Positions 62,742 through 64,000 of a stretch of DNA of 64,000 nucleotides are shown here, piece by piece. Each line of letters opens with the position of its first letter. The first letter of the stretch is position 1. The position numbers and the translations under genes are program-made. This DNA is from JAQIBY01 sp963676165 (lineage in GTDB: Bacteria; Bacteroidota; Bacteroidia; Bacteroidales; ML635J-15): positions 868,001 through 932,000 of the forward strand of contig OY781043.1 of assembly GCA_963676165.1 (NCBI GenBank). Direction: 5' to 3'. The notes under the pieces were generated by a model. That model saw only the letters and a list, made by a program, of their open reading frames with translations. It was not told the origin of the DNA and did not search any database.

Positions 62742-64000
62742 ATGACTTCTAATGCACGACAAGTTAGATTGAATTCAGAAATTGGAAAATTGAATGGTGT
62801 TATTCTTCATACACCTGGTGCTGAGGTTCAAAATATGACGCCCGAAAATGCAGAAAGAGCACTGTATAGTGATATTTTGAATTTGAATATTGCTCAACAA
62901 GAATACAGCCAATTATCTGGGTTTCTTGAAAAAGTGACAAATACTTTTCAAGTAAAAGACTTATTGAGAGACATTCTGCAAAATAGCAGAGTGCGCGAAA
63001 CTTTAATTGACCGTATTTGTGAGAATGAAGGCATAAGTATTCAGCCAAAAATTCTTGAGCAATTAAGTGATGATGAACTGGCTATGCAGATGATTGAAGG
63101 TGTTAGAATGTCGAAAGATACTTTGACAGCTTTTCTTCAACAAGATAGATATTCATTGCGCCCATTGCATAACTTCTTTTTTACACGTGATGCTTCCATG
63201 TCAATTAATGACAAAGTTTTAATTGGGCGTATGGCAAACAAAGTGCGTGAGCGTGAATCTTTGATTATGCAAGCAATCTTTGACTATCACCCGGGTTTTG
63301 CTACTTCAACAGTTAATCCGGTAGAGGATGAATTGTTTAATGATAAAATTACGATTGAAGGTGGAGATGTGTTAGTCGCTCGCGAAGATGTGCTTGTTAT
63401 TGGCAATGGTTCTCGAACTACCTCACAAGGAATCGATTTCATTCTAAAACGCTTACGTGAACGTAAAGAATCAATGCACATTATTGTTCAAGAGTTGCCT
63501 CATACTCCTGAGTCATTTATCCATATGGATATGGTGTTTACATTTCTCGATAGAGATAAATGTATGGTTTATGAGCCTGTAATTCTTAAGCCTAATCGAT
63601 ATCAGGTTATTCATATTGCTGTGACAAATGGTGTGGTTAAAATCTCTGAAGAAGGAAATGTCCTTAAAGCACTTAAAAAGCTTGGTATTGATTTGGAGCC
63701 TGCAATGTGTGGTGGCGTATCTGACCCATGGGTTCAAAAGCGCGAACAGTGGCACAGTGGTGCAAACTTCTTTGCATTTGCTCCTGGTAAAGTTGTGGGT
63801 TACGGTAGAAATGTTTATACCATTGAAGAATTGAATAAACATGGATTTGAAGTTATTGCTGCAAATGATGTTATTATCGGGAAAAAACATCCTGATGATT
63901 ATAAACGTTGTGTTGTAACCTTAGATGGATCCGAATTGCCACGTGGTGGTGGTGGTGCGAGATGTATGACTATGCCTTTTAGTCGTGATGATATCGCATG
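62742..64000 (+). CDS. arcA: arginine deiminase (partial, cut by the window end)
   Basis: At least 419 residues, open at 64000. An in-frame ATG at 62736 would add two residues. It hydrolyses arginine to citrulline and ammonia. Guanidino-modifying-enzyme signatures are present: HNFFFTRDASM, ITIEGGDVLV, the catalytic His region TPESFIHMDMVFTFLD and catalytic Cys408 in GGGGARCMTMPF. The catalytic Cys normally lies near the C-terminus, so only a few residues are likely missing. Peptidyl-arginine deiminase is unlikely because there is no signal peptide. Confidence 0.88.
   Translation, partial: MTSNARQVRLNSEIGKLNGVILHTPGAEVQNMTPENAERALYSDILNLNIAQQEYSQLSGFLEKVTNTFQVKDLLRDILQNSRVRETLIDRICENEGISIQPKILEQLSDDELAMQMIEGVRMSKDTLTAFLQQDRYSLRPLHNFFFTRDASMSINDKVLIGRMANKVRERESLIMQAIFDYHPGFATSTVNPVEDELFNDKITIEGGDVLVAREDVLVIGNGSRTTSQGIDFILKRLRERKESMHIIVQELPHTPESFIHMDMVFTFLDRDKCMVYEPVILKPNRYQVIHIAVTNGVVKISEEGNVLKALKKLGIDLEPAMCGGVSDPWVQKREQWHSGANFFAFAPGKVVGYGRNVYTIEELNKHGFEVIAANDVIIGKKHPDDYKRCVVTLDGSELPRGGGGARCMTMPFSRDDIA

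Overview
The window is AT-rich chromosomal DNA from a member of the phylum Bacteroidota. The evidence is: five secreted proteins ending in type IX secretion (T9SS) type-A sorting domains, TAnnTTTG-type promoters with almost no Shine-Dalgarno sequences, an archaeal-type prolyl-tRNA synthetase, a carboxypeptidase-regulatory/TonB-like outer-membrane receptor, and a capnine-type sulfonolipid gene pair. A KorAB 2-oxoacid:ferredoxin oxidoreductase, an arginine deiminase and several peroxide-defence genes fit an anaerobic or microaerobic Bacteroidales/Marinilabiliales-like organism. The order is an inference.

Layout. 1-2.8 kb: an ECF sigma factor, a probable anti-sigma partner, a secreted beta-repeat protein and a small outer-membrane barrel. 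2.9-4.6 kb: oxyR divergent from a 1-Cys peroxiredoxin. 5.1-13.1 kb: a LytS/LytTR two-component system followed by a TolC/adaptor/RND efflux pump and a PII-like small protein. A 23-bp motif is shared by the two upstream regions. 13.5-14.1 kb: an O-methyltransferase. 14.3-27.0 kb: two giant paralogous T9SS surface proteins, the second with a 412-residue tandem internal duplication. 27.2-28.8 kb: a thioredoxin-like/glutaredoxin fusion, a GroES-like protein without GroEL, tRNA-Phe and a four-helix-bundle gene bracketed by repeats. 28.9-35.2 kb: a T9SS protein, an outer-membrane receptor, a TauE/SafE transporter and a YitT-type membrane protein. 35.4-43.3 kb: two FG-GAP-repeat T9SS proteins.

43.4-49.1 kb: isocitrate dehydrogenase, a NarX/NarL-type two-component system, then a PLP-dependent alpha-oxoamine synthase next to a threonine-synthase-like enzyme with a zinc ribbon. 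The last two are best read as cysteate fatty-acyltransferase and cysteate synthase, the first two steps of sulfonolipid (capnine) synthesis. 49.3-53.1 kb: a lipoprotein operon in which one gene is a trypsin-like protease and another looks like its catalytically dead paralog. 53.2-59.2 kb (minus strand): korB-korA, a 2-Cys peroxiredoxin whose start codon lies in a perfect hairpin, a conserved unknown gene and proS. 59.3-64.0 kb: a Tyr/Ser-rich lipoprotein, a FadL/OmpP1-like barrel and an arginine deiminase cut by the window end.

The most interesting signals are the sulfonolipid pair with its CGTAT-rich upstream palindromes, the protease/pseudoprotease operon, the shared LytTR-type motif, the repeat-flanked four-helix-bundle unit beside tRNA-Phe, and the start-codon hairpin of the peroxiredoxin gene. 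All similarity statements come from reading by eye. No search was run.
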